Shown: positions 1 to 11,740 of the stretch, piece by piece
Numbering within the stretch: the stretch's first letter is position 1
Layout: each line of letters starts with the position of its first letter
Source of the DNA: Leptodactylus fallax
Taxonomy: Eukaryota > Chordata > Amphibia > Anura > Leptodactylidae
DNA length: 64,000 bases
Direction of reading: 5' to 3'
Assembly (NCBI GenBank): GCA_947044405.1
Contig: CAMRHE010000028.1
Coordinates: forward strand, 10,398,001-10,462,000
Notes under the pieces: generated by a model
The model's database searches: none
What the model was told of the DNA's origin: nothing
Seen by the model: only the letters and a program-made list of their open reading frames with translations
Translations under genes and position numbers: made by a program

Positions 1-250
1 TGGATGTGCGGAAATACTTAGTATAGTTGGCGTACTTTTCATGTTAATCCCATAGAAGCAAATAGTGCGGCTCGATGTACTACTCCATTTACATAAGTTA
101 TAGCCTCTACTTTGAGATTCAAAGGGGTTTTCTATGATATTGAACTCTGCCTCTTTTTTATAGGCCAGTGACATCATGTCCTTTGGTCACGTGGTCATGC
201 TGCAGCTCAGTAACATCCAAAAGATTGAGGCTGAGCTAAGTATTGTGATA
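1..250. other. Unassigned sequence at the left window edge
   Basis: No ORF, RNA gene or repeat that I recognise lies here. It is moderately AT-rich and ends where the tail of the minus-strand LINE begins. Confidence 0.4.
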
Positions 251-261
251 AGTAGAGGAGA

Positions 262-2071
262 GGCTGAAGTAACCAATATAATAATAATAAGAAGAAGAAC
301 TTTATTTATATAGCACCAACCTATTCCATAGCACTGTACAAATCACAGGACACATGAACAGACAATATGAGACATTACAATGTGACAAAGAAATAAACAT
401 ATGAAACAATAGGAGTGAGGGCCTTGCTCGCAAGAGCTTACATTCTATGAGGAGATAGGGGGACACAAGAGGTCAGGGGGCTTGTTTGCTACCATGGTCC
501 AGCCATCTTTAAATAGAAAAGGTTGTGTAACTGAAGCTGTATGAACCCGTCACCAGCCAGTATCTGTGAATAAATATATACTGAGTGCAAGGAGTGCAGT
601 GTAACTTCTAGATGGAGAGGACAGGATCTGAGGAGGAAGGATAAAAGGTGTTATTGTTCTCCACCTCCGCACACTACACTGTGATCAGGGCACGTGATAA
701 GCCTGACCATAAAGATGTGATTTTAGGGCAGTTTTGAAGCTGCTGTAGTTGGGAATTAATCGGATTGTCCCGGGTAAAGCATTCCAGAGCACTGGTGCAG
801 CTTGAGAAAAGTCTTGGAGATGGGAGTGGGATGATCGGATAACAGGGGATGCAAGTCTAAGGTCATTGGCAGAATGGAGAGGACGGTTAGGGCGGTAGAC
901 AGTGACGAGAGAGGAGATATAGGGGGGCGTAGCTCTATGGATGGATTTGGCTGGATGAGTGTGATAATTTTATATTGTATTCTGTGATGCATGGGCAACC
1001 AATACAGCAACTGACACAAGGTAGATGAGTCTGTGTACCGGTTTGATAGAAAGATGAGTCTGGCGGCCGCATTCAGGACAGATTGTAGAGGGGAGAGTTT
1101 AGTAAGAAGAAGCCCAATTAGAAGAGAATTGCAATAGTGAAGATGAGAGAGAATCAGAGCGACAATGAGGGGTTTTAATCTTTCCACGGTGAGAAAAGGA
1201 CGAATTCTAGAGATGTTTTTAAGGTACAGGTGGCAAGAGCATGCAAGTGTCTGAATATGTGGGGTAAAGGTGATATCTGAATCAAATACAACCCCCAGAC
1301 AGCGGGCATGCAGCCTCAGGGTAATAGTAAGGTCACAGACAGAAATGGAGATATCAAGGTTAGGTCGGTTAGTAGATGGAGGTAACACAAGAAGTTCAGG
1401 CTTTGAAAGATTCAATTTCAGATAAAGAGAAGACATGATGTTAGAGACAGCAGAGAGACAGTCACTGGTGTTCTGTAGTAGTGCAGGGGTGATGTCACGG
1501 GATGAGGTATATAGTTGGGTATCATCTGCATAAAGATGGTATTGAAAGCCAAATTTGTGAATGGTTTGTCCAACTGGGGCTGCGTACAGAGAAAAGAGGA
1601 GGGGACCAAGGACCGAGCCTTGAGGAACCCCAAGGAGAAGAAATAACACCAGCGAATGATCCACTAAATGAGCGGTCAGAGAAATAGGAAGAAAACCAAG
1701 AGAGAGCAGTGTCCCTGAGGCCAATAGAATGGAGCATAGCGAAGAGGAATTTGTGGTCTACAGTGTCAAATGCTGCTGAGAGATCCAGAAGAATAAGTAG
1801 TGAATAGTTCCCTTTAGATTTAGTCGTCAAGAGATCGTTGGAAACCTTTATAGGGCCGTTTCTGTAGAGTGTAGTGCACGAAAACCTCATTCTAAGGAGT
1901 CCAGAAAAGAGTTAGCAGAGAGATAACGGATTAGGAGGGAGTAGACCAAGCGTTCCAGGAGTTTAGAGATGAAGGGGAGGTTAGAGACAGGTCGGTAGTT
2001 AGCAGCACAGGATGGGTCAAGGGAGGGTTTTTTCAGTAGTTTTTTCATTATGTTGGAAAACACCTGGAGGA
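262..2071 (-). mobile_element. L2-clade non-LTR retrotransposon, 5'-truncated and decayed
   Basis: Read on the minus strand, this is the 3' half of a LINE: broken reverse transcriptase, then a 3' UTR, then a simple-repeat tail. The tail appears on the plus strand as ATAATAATAATAAG followed by the conserved motif TATATAGCACCAACCTATTC near 306-326. Motif order and wording ([36 protein letters not shown], and the C-terminal block with HYCNSLL and [12 protein letters not shown]) point to the L2 clade of the Jockey superclade. No ORF1 or endonuclease domain is seen, so the copy is 5'-truncated. A MITE sits directly at its 5' side. It cannot move by itself. Confidence 0.85.
756..2071 (-). pseudogene. 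L2 reverse transcriptase pseudogene
   Basis: The reverse transcriptase would copy LINE RNA at a nicked target. Three minus-strand frame segments cover it. The N-terminal fingers lie at about 2071-1890 (NYRPVSNLPFISKLLERLV). The palm motif with the first catalytic Asp is near 1790-1740 ([12 protein letters not shown]). From about 1630 another frame carries [16 protein letters not shown] and the catalytic YADD box near 1532-1509, then the thumb and C-terminal region down to 756. At least two frame changes, near 1890 and 1640, break the protein although the YADD box is intact. Clade assignment is from motif recognition only. Confidence 0.85.
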
Positions 2072-2372
2072 TAAGGTCCCACGTAGCCGGCCGTAGCAAA
2101 AAAGGGCTGCAGCAATGCATCATGGTTTTTCCCGCAGCGCTTTTCACAGAAAGTCCGCAAAGGTTTCCTCTGCAGACTTTCTGCTTCCATTATTCCTATA
2201 AGGAAAGCACCGGCGTTTCCGTAGGTGGAATTGACATGCTGCGATTTCCAAAATTGCAATGGTTTTGGAAATCGCAGCATGTCCTCTGTGCAGATTTTTC
2301 TGCAATGTGTGGATGGGAGTTGGGTTTTTGTCGTGGCGTTAAACCGCGGCGTTTATGCCATGTGGGACCTTA
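2072..2372. mobile_element. MITE with AAGGTCCCAC termini and a perfect internal hairpin
   Basis: The left end reads TAAGGTCCCACGTAGC and the right end GCCATGTGGGACCTTA, so the termini are imperfect inverted repeats. GAGGA lies directly outside both ends and may be a 5-bp target duplication. It contains a perfect 20-bp inverted repeat (2234-2253 and 2263-2282). Related ends (GTGGGGCCTTAG) recur at about 9490-9813, 23479-23646, 28320-28632 and 47261-47345, so this is one dispersed family. It has no coding capacity. The superfamily is not assigned. Confidence 0.65.
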
Positions 2373-2564
2373 GAGGAGTTGTCCTGTATAAACATTTTTT
2401 TTTATATGAGGCCGGGGAAGAAGAAAAAAAAACATACTTAGGTAGGTTCAAATCCGCACAAAAAAACGGTTACTTTAGGAGACCCACGGACCCCATAGAC
2501 TATAATGGGCTGCATGTAGTGAAACACACTTAAGAAAAAATAAAGCAGAATTTTTTTTCTTTTT

Positions 2565-3410
2565 GCAGCATGTGTATTATCTCTGTACTGTGACATCACT
2601 ATGTATTATCCCTGTACTGTGACATCACTGTGTGTATTATTCCTGTACTGTGACATCACTGTGTGTATTCTCCTGTACTGTGACATCACTGTGTGTATTA
2701 TTTCTGTACTGTGACATCACTGTGTGTGCTATCCCTGTACTGTGACATCACTTTGTGTATTAGCTCTGTACTGTGACATCACTGTGTGTATTATCCCTGT
2801 ACTGTGACATCGCTGTGTGTATTATCCCTGTACTGAGACATCACTGTGTATATTATCCCGATGCTGTGACATCACTGTGTGTATTATCTCTGTACTGTGA
2901 CACCACTGCGTACATTATCTCTGTACTGTGACATCACTGTGTGTATTATCCCTGTACTGTGACATCACTGTGTGTTTTATCCCTGTACTGTGACATCATA
3001 GTGTATATTATCTCTGTACTGTGACATCACTGTGTGTATTATCCCTGTACTGTGACATCACTGTGTTTATTATCCCTGTACTGTGACATCACTGTGTTTA
3101 TTATCCCTGTACTGTGACATCACTGTGTGTTTTATCCCTGTACTGTGACATCACTGTGTGTTTTATCCCTGTACTGTGATATCACTGTGTGTATTATCCC
3201 TGTACTGTGACATCAGTGTGTTTATTATCCCTGTACTGTGACATCACTGTGTTTTATCTCTGTACTGTGACATCACTGTGTTTATTATTCCTGTACTGTG
3301 ACATCACTGTGTTTATTATCCCTGTACTGTGACATCACTGTGTGTATTATCTCTGTACTGTGACATCACTGTATTTATTATGCCTGTTCTATGACATCAT
3401 TGTATGCATC
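2565..3410. repeat. Minisatellite, ~30-bp unit, about 27 copies
   Basis: Tandem copies of a unit of roughly 29-31 bp reading TGTGTATTATCCCTGTACTG then TGACATCAC. Units diverge mildly, with more decay near the right end (3380-3470). Every unit carries TGACATCA, one base from the palindromic CRE/ATF site. No coding potential is suggested. Confidence 0.95.
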
Positions 3411-5278
3411 ATCCCTGATCCATGACATCACCGTGTGCATTATGCTTGTACTATAACACTAATGTATGCCTTATCCCCAGCATATTAAGAGATTCAAAAT
3501 AAGCTTTATATGTTCTGAACGTTTTACTGTAGGTGTTTATGGCAGGGTTGTGCCCCATTCCAAGTTTTGTTGTGGAGTCTTGTTGTTACTTTTTACACCC
3601 CTGCTCCTGGGTCCAGCTAGGCTGACTTTGTGAAATCTCCTTGAAGCCTCCGTCAGCAGTTGCTTTCTGAATAACCAGCAACGATACAGCCGCGTGCACA
3701 TTACATTGTGTCGTCTTCTTTGGCTTTTGTTTAAGCATTAGATTAGAATGAACTGAATAAAGAAGTCTCTCCGCGGTGTAACTTGTAAATAAATCACCGG
3801 CGTCACTTACTTCACCGCTACCTGTTTGTCATTCAGAAAATAATGGCTAATCAATGGCTAATCAATAGAGATGTGTAACATATTAGTTTCCAGTCCTTCA
3901 TCATCCTATTTTCTTCAATTGCCTGGAGGTTCGTGTTCAGTACTCACAGAATCGATTACAATTGAAAGTGATCATTCAGCCTGTGTAGAGAGCTGTCAGC
4001 TGTGCTTTCTGCTAAGTCCTATCATCCTATTTAATTCTACTTACCCTGGCTTGACAAACCAACTACCCAATTGGCAATATTTCAGATACTGTACTACAGC
4101 GCTAAAACTCCAGCAGATTCGAGTAGAATGAAACCTCCAGGGTATTTATTACAATGTGTGCCGCACAGCCGGGGCAATCATGCAAAAAAGAAGCTCTTGA
4201 CATGGCCAGGGGAAAAAGCTGGAATATCCAGCCTGGGAGAGAGCGGCTCATTTCAGATGAAGTCTTCATGTTTTATTGCAAATAGAAGAGAAAATAATAG
4301 CGGATATTTTCCATCCTGTCATAGAGTTTATTGTTTGATTTACATCCCTTGTTCATTCTCTATGCATACAATGGCCAAATCTAAATGTCCTAAATTACAA
4401 AAACATCTTATGGTAGATTTTATTATATTACGTTATTACATTATGTGGAAAGCTACAGGTTATGCATTGTCTCTGCTATATCTGTAGTCTGTATTGCTCT
4501 TGTGTGTACATGAAAAATTGTGTGCAAGTAAGTAGAGAGTAGAAATATAAAAAAAACTCGACTTGGGTTAGACCAAAAATTAGTGCAAGAAAATAAAAAT
4601 TCAGAAGTCTACAAATTCCTTCTGGTGGCAAAGTAGGTAGAAGGTGGAAAAACGTGTTGACTTGTGTCGTACCCAACTCTTCATTGTCCAGTTTTCTGAT
4701 AATCCAGCTGTTACTATCCAGTGATTTATGACCCTGTGTCCTGCATCATCTCATGGTATCCAATAATTTGGAGATTCAATCCTTCCATTTCAGTGATATG
4801 TTTCCAAGTATCTTGAGTACATGGTTGTCCCTCAGTAGGGTGGTCTACCAGTCCTTGGTAGTTATCATATTGCTGCCCAGGTGTCTAGTATTTTGCTGGC
4901 TCCTGTAATGTCATTGTTTGAAGGTTTAATACAGATTATGAGGATAAATTGACTATCGGTAATATATGGGTTACTACTTGTAATTTTGGGCTGACCTTGT
5001 GCTGTGGACCAACAGCTTCCCATGCACTGGAACACAAGGTGATGCATATAGTGTAATAGTGAGTCTTACTTACTTTATTTTATCAGTACCGATAAGTTCC
5101 GAGATATGCCAAAATCAATGGCATGAAATGACCAACTCTGAGCGGACACATCAGCAGGTGGATAATGGACAACTCCCTCTTCAACCATCTTTCTTGCCTA
5201 AGTTAGTGTGTAATACGTTATCACAATATCATGCTGCTTTATTGCAACATATTTTAGTAAATGTGGTCACTTTGCAAT
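3411..5278. other. Unassigned non-coding DNA
   Basis: Only short incidental ORFs (up to 138 codons at 4071-4487, with no family resemblance). No repeat structure, RNA gene or splice-bounded exon stands out. The 3480-3850 part looks like single-copy sequence. Confidence 0.4.
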
Positions 5279-5400
5279 TAGAGATGGGCAAACCAATTCG
5301 TTCCAAAGCCGGATTCTAACTGAATATTCCAAATTGTTTGGTTTTTAACAGAATGGACAATTGTCGACTCTTTTTAGATGAACTAAAATGGACACTGTGA
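5279..5400 (+). mobile_element. hAT-type terminal fragment (TAGAGATGGGCAAACC)
   Basis: Starts with TAGAGATGGGCAAACC, matching the termini of the hAT element at 55945 and of the fragment at 5940. No matching right end was found, so this is probably a degenerate partial copy. The right limit is approximate. Confidence 0.4.
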
Positions 5401-5939
5401 CATGCATTACAGTAAATTATTATACTCTGGGGTCTCTTCAATTATGCATCAAACCAATTCAGCACAATATCACAAAAGGCTGAAATTCACACCTTACCCT
5501 CCAGCCCCTATATGTCGGCCACAGAAACACAAATTTGAAAGTTGCCATAAGTTATCTTATCACAAAATCACTTTTTTAGAAAATTTGCCTCACTTGTGAT
5601 ACACATATGTGAACATGTCCAGCCAGGAGGATGAGTAGGAGGACACATCTGTATCCATCAGCCCTGTACCTGGACTTGGACTAGACACTACTGGAGATGT
5701 TACAGAAGATATACTAAACAATCTTAAAGGCTATCATGGAGTAACAAGGATTCGCCATAGGTTGGACAATGGCCCTTCAGTTGATCCTCCTACATGTGAG
5801 AAACTATATTGGGAGATACAATATTGATACTATCTGGTGCTGAATTATTAGCATCATCCAGGCGGGCACTAGATAACAGTACTATACATAGGCCACTAAA
5901 GAAACAAGAAGTATAGCCACCCAATGCCAAAGTACAGAT
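5401..5939. other. Unassigned non-coding DNA between two hAT-like ends
   Basis: Short ORFs only. It may be the interior of one degenerate element or a simple spacer. The sequence does not decide. Confidence 0.3.
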
Positions 5940-6045
5940 TAGAGATGAGCAAACCAATTCATCATGAACCAAGCTCATTACTAATTTTCTAAATATGTAG
6001 GGTTTGGCTAAACCTGAAATTTTGAGGGTTCACAACTCACAAATC
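5940..6045 (+). mobile_element. hAT-type terminal fragment (TAGAGATGAGCAAACC)
   Basis: Begins TAGAGATGAGCAAACCAATT, sharing its first ~20 bases with the fragment at 5279 in the same orientation. The interior continues with TTTGGCTAAACCTGAA. No right terminus is visible. Confidence 0.4.
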
Positions 6046-6061
6046 ATTATCCTACTATGGG

Positions 6062-6195
6062 AATCACAGGTAGCATGGTGGATCAGTGGTTAGCGCTGCA
6101 GTCCTGGGTTCGAATCCTGCCAAGGACAACATCTATAAAGAGTTTGTATGTTCTCCCCGTGTTTGTGTGGGTTTCCTCCAGGTACTCACTTCAGA
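6062..6195 (+). mobile_element. tRNA-derived SINE, 5' portion
   Basis: The head is tRNA-like. An A-box-like stretch lies near TGGATCAGTGGTTAGC and a B box GGTTCGAATCC near 6109-6119. A conserved body follows (TTCTCCCCGTGTTTG, GGGTTTCCTCC), as I recall for V-SINE-type elements. The copy stops before the LINE-like tail. RNA polymerase III would start at the head, but the copy is truncated. Confidence 0.7.
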
Positions 6196-6261
6196 CCACA
6201 GGGTATAAAACTGGAGGTCAAATAAGGAAAAACCCTCAGATATTCACCTTTCTGGTCTCTG

Positions 6262-6535
6262 CTGCAATAATTATTTTACTTATTTGTATAGCACTAACAT
6301 ATTCTGCAGCACTTTACAGACATTGTCAGTTACCGTCCCATATAGGGTTCACAATCTAAATTTCCTATCAGGATGTCTTTGGAGTGTGGGAGGAAACCAG
6401 AGTACCAGGAGGAAACCCACCAAACACGGGGAGAACATACAAACTCCTTGTAGATGTTGTCCTTCCCTAGATTCAAACCCAGAACTCCAGTACTGCAAGG
6501 CAACAGTGCTTTCCCTGGCTGACATAAGTGGCCCC
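6262..6535 (-). mobile_element. tRNA-derived SINE, near full length, minus strand
   Basis: On the minus strand it runs from a decayed tRNA-like head through the conserved TTCTCCCCGTGTTTGG body to a tail with TGTCTGTAAAGTGCTGCAG and TGTTAGTGCTATACAAAT. It lies tail-first opposite the plus-strand copy at 6062, forming an inverted SINE pair. The tail resembles the 3' end of the L2 LINE at 262, which fits LINE-dependent mobilisation. Confidence 0.75.
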
Positions 6536-7185
6536 TGGTCATTACTGAGGACTGGTATTGGTCCTCAGTGGACATGTGGATGTTGTCAATGTCATAATAC
6601 TTTCATCAAAGTGTCACGACGTTGACAACCCCCTACAAGGTTGGTCCAAAACAAATCTTGTTCACTCATCACAAGTACAGATGTGTCCTCCATCGTTTGA
6701 ATCTTGACTCCAATTTCTCATTATAACTCAATAAAATATTGGTACAATAAAATATGGTTAACAAAACCTTTGAAATGCTGCAAACAACCACTAGGTGGTC
6801 GCACATATAAGATATCACTTTGTGACATAATATAGAGAAATATATATTAATATATTGTCATGGAAAGCTAATCATGTCATGATACATATCTGGACATGTC
6901 TGTCCAGGAAGAAAGGTAAGGAAGGACACCTATGTAAATACCACCATTCAAAGAACAAATAATACCAACATATAAATTCATATAACACCAACATATAGTG
7001 TACAAATAATGCCAATATAAAGTATGTGCTCCCCTGTTCTGCACCTTTCTCCACACACTGTATGGGCAGAGCTGGGCGCTCCTGGGCAGGGAAACCTTGG
7101 CCCAACATATTGGATTGTTATTCATACCAGTTTTCTGGTGTGAATTATAATGGAAATCTACGCCTGTTCCAAACTGATGGAATAT
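6536..7185. other. Unassigned non-coding DNA
   Basis: AT-rich, only short incidental ORFs, no repeats recognised. Confidence 0.35.
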
Positions 7186-7255
7186 TCTATATGGGACAGT
7201 GACCACAATGTCTGTAAAGCGCTGCGGAATATGATGGCGCTATACAAGCAAGCAA

Positions 7256-7307
<52 letters not shown>

Positions 7308-7310
7308 TTC
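7186..7310 (+). mobile_element. SINE/LINE 3' tail with (AAT)n
   Basis: Holds the tail motif TGTCTGTAAAGCGCTGCGGA and GGCGCTATACAAGCAAGC, then an (ATA)n run of about 50 bp (7255-7305). It is the 3' end of the same SINE family as 6262-6535. Confidence 0.8.
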
Positions 7311-8240
7311 CATTTTGGGCCGCTAATTTATAAATCTTGTTGCCTGTGCCTGATGGTGCCTTTATTAAGGCTGTTATAGGATACACCAGCCTTAATAACT
7401 CTGCCCCAATGTGTACAAATAAGGCACTATACCATTACTGATGTAGCATTGTATGCCACGCCCGTGATGTAACATATGCTACATCTGTACAGTTATTTGT
7501 GGGTGTCAGTCCCCTGTGAGACTGCACATTTTGTATACCCCCAGTGCTTGCCCAGAGGGTAGGGACATTTCTTTGTAGGGGACAGGTGTCCATTACTAGA
7601 CACTATGAGAATCCAGTCAGAAATGAGCGTCTATCTGTATAGAGTAAGTCTGGAGAGAATAGAACATTCTGATTTAATAAAACTCTCTCCTTTATATCAT
7701 TTGTATCATAACCTTAATTAGACGCCGGATGGATCTTTACAAAATGTTGCAACCTGTTTGGTTATTTGGCTTTTCCTATCTCATCCCTTAACCTCCGCAG
7801 ATGCATTCTGTGGGATACGACCACAAAAAGATCCCATAATACATAAAACATCCTGATTTCATACTTTAATATTGCAGGAATATAGCTGTAGTTGGAGAGA
7901 TGAAGTGATGAGCTGCGGGTTATAAAACGCCTTGTAAAAATCCACCATTCTTGCCAGTTTACTGCTATAAAGTGATTTAATCTATCATGTCGGAGAAACA
8001 AGTAAAAGAAAAGAAGAAATCTATAATGTATATATACAGTCTGCGGAAAGAGGCGACGGCGCTGCCCATACTCAAGAATAAGATCTCATCGCTACAGCAT
8101 TTTATAATGGAGCTAGAAGTAGCCTGTAGAGAAAGGACATCCCAAAATCTCCTGCCCACAATGGACAAGTTATAGGGGCCGGATTTGGTTAACATAAAGT
8201 TATTATTAGAAAAATATCAAATATCTTTAAAAATTACTCT
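7311..8240. other. Unassigned non-coding DNA
   Basis: A 62-codon ORF at 7987-8175 is Lys-rich and matches no family I know. Nothing else is supported. Confidence 0.35.
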
Positions 8241-8244
8241 CCAT

Positions 8245-8292
8245 CAAATAGATAGATAGATATGGAATAAATAGATAGATAGATATGGGATG

Positions 8293-8332
<40 letters not shown>

Positions 8333-8370
8333 TGGGATAAATAGATAGATAGATAGATAGATAGATATGG

Positions 8371-8410
<40 letters not shown>

Positions 8411-8424
8411 TGAGATAGATAGAT

Positions 8425-8479
<55 letters not shown>

Positions 8480-8527
8480 TGGGATGGAGAAATAGATAGA
8501 TAGATAAGTAGATATGGGATAGATAGG

Positions 8528-8560
<33 letters not shown>

Positions 8561-8580
8561 GTGAGATAGGTAGATATGAT

Positions 8581-8612
<32 letters not shown>

Positions 8613-8684
8613 ATAGATAAATAGATACATACATACATACATAGATAGAAAAATAAATAGATAGATATGGGATAGATAATGAGC

Positions 8685-8721
<37 letters not shown>

Positions 8722-8725
8722 GATT

Positions 8726-8761
<36 letters not shown>

Positions 8762-8763
8762 TG

Positions 8764-8799
<36 letters not shown>

Positions 8800-8815
8800 T
8801 ATTGATTACATTGTG
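8245..8815. repeat. GATA/TAGA tetranucleotide microsatellite
   Basis: About 570 bp of (TAGA)n interrupted by TATGGGATAGA-type variants. Three open minus-strand frames of 132-135 codons (YLSIYLSI repeats) are by-products of the 4-bp period. GATA factor sites are present by composition; no function is inferred. Confidence 0.98.
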
Positions 8816-9489
8816 TTTTTATTTACATTTTAAACAGAATGACATGTACAAGTCACACCATGTCCTAGTGTGTACTGAGTCGTACTGTAATGATTCTGGT
8901 TTGTGATCCAGGAGTGTGAATCAGGATTGGCTATAAATAAGTTGTTTCTAGGTAATTGTTATTATTGCTCAATCTACATTTTAGCAGCTCATTTGTTGAC
9001 AGAGAATTCAGGCATGAAAGATTTAAGGATAACCAAACATAGCGCAATACAAGAGTAAGTGATAGTATAGTATGTGGTAGTGATAGTGACGTCCTGATTG
9101 ATAATTGAATTATATCGCATTAGTGTTATATGGATGTGTGTACCGGTATGTGCTGTGCATGTGTCTGCGTATATATGTGTATGTGCAGGAGTGTTTATAT
9201 GTATGTGTATACAGGTATGCTCTGTGAATGTGTGCGTGTATACATGTGTATGTATTTGTATGCCTTTGTGAAGTGTGTGTGAGCATGTATTCTCTGTATG
9301 TTAATATCTACTGATTCTAAAAAGTTGGAATTTTTTTTCTCTCGCCACCTCCATTTCCAAGCAGTCAATGCTTTTAGTTTTGGTGCCTGATATGCTATTT
9401 AGGCTCTGTACTGTCAGGTGGGCGGTGTCAGGCAGGAGCAGACAAGGGGTGAGATTCTGAGCTCTGATATTGAGGAATTTGATCACAGC
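8816..9489. other. Unassigned non-coding DNA with a TG-rich stretch
   Basis: Positions 9120-9300 are rich in TGTGTATG-type alternation (degenerate TG repeat). No gene or element is otherwise seen. Confidence 0.4.
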
Positions 9490-9813
9490 TTAAGGTGCAA
9501 GAAAACCGGAAAACCTTTAAAGACTGGTGCAGCATTTTGGCCGCGGCAAAAAACACTGAATTTTACATTACCTGCAAAGTGGATGGGATTCTGGCTAGTC
9601 CCATACATACATTGCAGAAAAAGATCCACAGTGAAAAAGCCACAGCATGTCAATTATACCTAAGGAAATGCTGGCATTTTTGTTATAGGTATAATTGAAA
9701 CAGAAAGTCCACAGAATAAAACTCTGCAGATCTTCTGTGAAAAGCTTCGGGAAAAACTGGGATGCATTACCGCTGCAGTTTTTCCCGCAGCACTTTTTGA
9801 TGTGGGGCCTTAG
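9490..9813. mobile_element. MITE, GTGGGGCCTTAG family
   Basis: The right end reads TGTGGGGCCTTAGCC. The left end near 9490 (CTTAAGGTGCAAG) is worn. The interior shares long stretches with the copy at 28320-28632 (TACCTGCAAAGTGGATGGGA, AGCATGTCAATTATACCTA, GAAATGCTGGCA), so the two are members of one family. The 48-bp minisatellite begins immediately after it. Confidence 0.65.
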
Positions 9814-9814
9814 C

Positions 9815-10850
9815 CTAAAACATACTGTATAACACTTTCAGGACTTCTAGGACTATATATCTATAAAACATAGTATACAACACTGTCAGGGTTCCTGGGA
9901 CTATATATCTATAAAACATAGTGTATGACACTGTCAGGGCTCCTAGGACTATATCTATAAAACATAGTGTATGAGACTGTCAGGATTCCTAGGACTATAT
10001 ATCTATAAAACATAGTGTATGACATTGTCAGGGCTCCTAGGACTATATATCTATAAAACATAGTGTATGACACTGTCAGGACTCCTAGGACTATATCTAT
10101 AAAACAAAGTGTATGACACTATCAGGACTCCTAATACTATATATCTATAAAACATAGTATACAACAATGTCAAGGTTCCTGGGGCTATATCTATAAAGCA
10201 TAGTGTATGACATTGTCAGGGCTCCTAGGACTATATATCTATAAAACATAGTGTATGACACTGTCAGGGCTCCTAGAGCTATATATCTATAAAACATAGT
10301 GTATGACACTGTCAGGGCTCCTAGGACTATATCTATAAAACATAGTGTATGAGACTGTCAGGATTCCTATGACTATATATCTATAAAACATAGTGTATGA
10401 CATTGTCAGGGTTCCTAGGACTATATATCTATAAAACATAGTGTATGACACTGTCAGGGCTCCTAGGACTATATATCTATAAAGCATAGTGTATGACACT
10501 GTCAGGACTCCTAGGACTATATCTATAAAACAAAGTGTATGACACTATCAGGACTCCTAATACTATATATCTATAAAACATAGTATACAACAATGTCAAG
10601 GTTCCTGGGGCTATATCTATAAAGCATAGTGTATGACACTGTCAGGACTCCTAGGACTATATAGCTATAAAACATAGTGTATGACACTGTCAGGACTCCT
10701 AGGACTATATAGCTATAAAACATAGTGTATGACACTGTCAGGACTCCTAGGACTATATAGCTATAAAACATAGTGTATGACACTGTCAGGACTAGTAGTA
10801 CTATATATCTATAAAACATAGTGTATAACACTGTCAGGACTCCTGAAGTG
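9815..10850. repeat. 48-bp minisatellite, plus orientation, about 22 copies
   Basis: The unit reads ATATATCTATAAAACATAGT then GTATGACACTGTCAGGACTCC, about 46-48 bp, with some units lacking two bases (ACTATATCTATAA). Blocks of units repeat together: the series at about 10080-10200 recurs at about 10500-10630, a higher-order duplication. Because 48 is divisible by 3, minus-strand frames of 70-100 codons stay open (SYTMFYRYIVLG); these are not genes. The reverse complement of the same unit forms the array at 33290-33830. Confidence 0.95.
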
Positions 10851-11062
10851 ACCCCAGAGTAAATTAATTTCACTTCTAGGTCTATCCAAACAAGTTTGGA
10901 CCAAAATACGGGATGAAACGAATCTTCCTAGGTATAATGCTTCCTTAATGTCTGTTATTCTGATGCTCTGATGGATTACAACAATGGACATTAAAAAAGG
11001 TAATGTAAAAGTGTTCATATTGAAAGTCTGTAAAGTAGCTGTCTCATGAAGACACCCCTTTT

Positions 11063-11473
11063 CTAAGGTAGACCTGTCACCTCTCCTAACATGTCTGTTT
11101 TAGTGAATACTTGTATTCTTCATGAATTAACAATTGTGGAGTGTGTCTTCTTAGATCTCTGTGTTCTGCCGTTCCTCTCTTATTCCTCTTTGAAATTTTT
11201 GAATACATTGACTACTAAGTGTTTCCAACTGGGGGTGTGTCCTTATATGCTATGACACTGTTCAATCATTGTTGGCACTGTTAAATGTTGTATGGACAAG
11301 ACGAATGGTAATGTCCAGTTGCCAATTTATTCTGAAATATTCAGGACGAATAACTGAGGAACAAGACAATGTAAGAGTTGTAAGAAAAGGTTACCCAGAA
11401 CAGTTTTTTTCCATGAGGAATTTAATCATTTACTAAAAGAGACATGCCAGGAGAGGTGACAGGTCCCCTTTAA
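11063..11473. mobile_element. TTAA-target MITE (T2/Kolobok-like)
   Basis: Inverted termini of about 30 bp. The right end reads GGAGAGGTGACAGGTCCCC followed by TTTAA; the left end reads AAGGTAGACCTGTCACCTCT. The TTAA is intact only on the right, with TCTAA on the left. The form fits T2-type MITEs known from Xenopus, but the superfamily call is by terminal resemblance only. Confidence 0.65.
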
Positions 11474-11740
11474 CTGTATAGGGAGTGTGACTTCTCTAAT
11501 CCCCAGCAATCTGATGTAATCATTGGGGCCGCCATCTCCGCCCCTCATTTTCCCTGCTGTGGCCGCTATAATCTAATGGCCATCTATGTGGTACATGCAG
11601 TGTCAGAGTATCCCAACAGAGTGGGGCCAGGCTCTAACACAATAATGGTCCAGCAGATGACACCCAAATTTGAAGAGCATTATGGTCTAATAACTCTGAC
11701 AATGGATGACAAACATTCGTAATGCGTTTTTCTCACACAA
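11474..11740. other. Unassigned non-coding DNA
   Basis: Short spacer between the TTAA-type MITE and the Tc1-like remnant. No features recognised. Confidence 0.35.

Noticed and set aside
2565..3410. CRISPR-like array (regular ~30-bp units)
   Set aside because: There are no unique spacers between repeats; units are contiguous in a vertebrate minisatellite.
6062..6130. Possible functional tRNA gene
   Set aside because: The A- and B-box-like head continues into a conserved SINE body and recurs at 6262 and 51297, so it is a SINE head.
8227..8642. Three overlapping open minus-strand frames of 132-135 codons (IYLSIYLS)
   Set aside because: They arise from the GATA 4-bp period, open in all three frames; no protein is implied.
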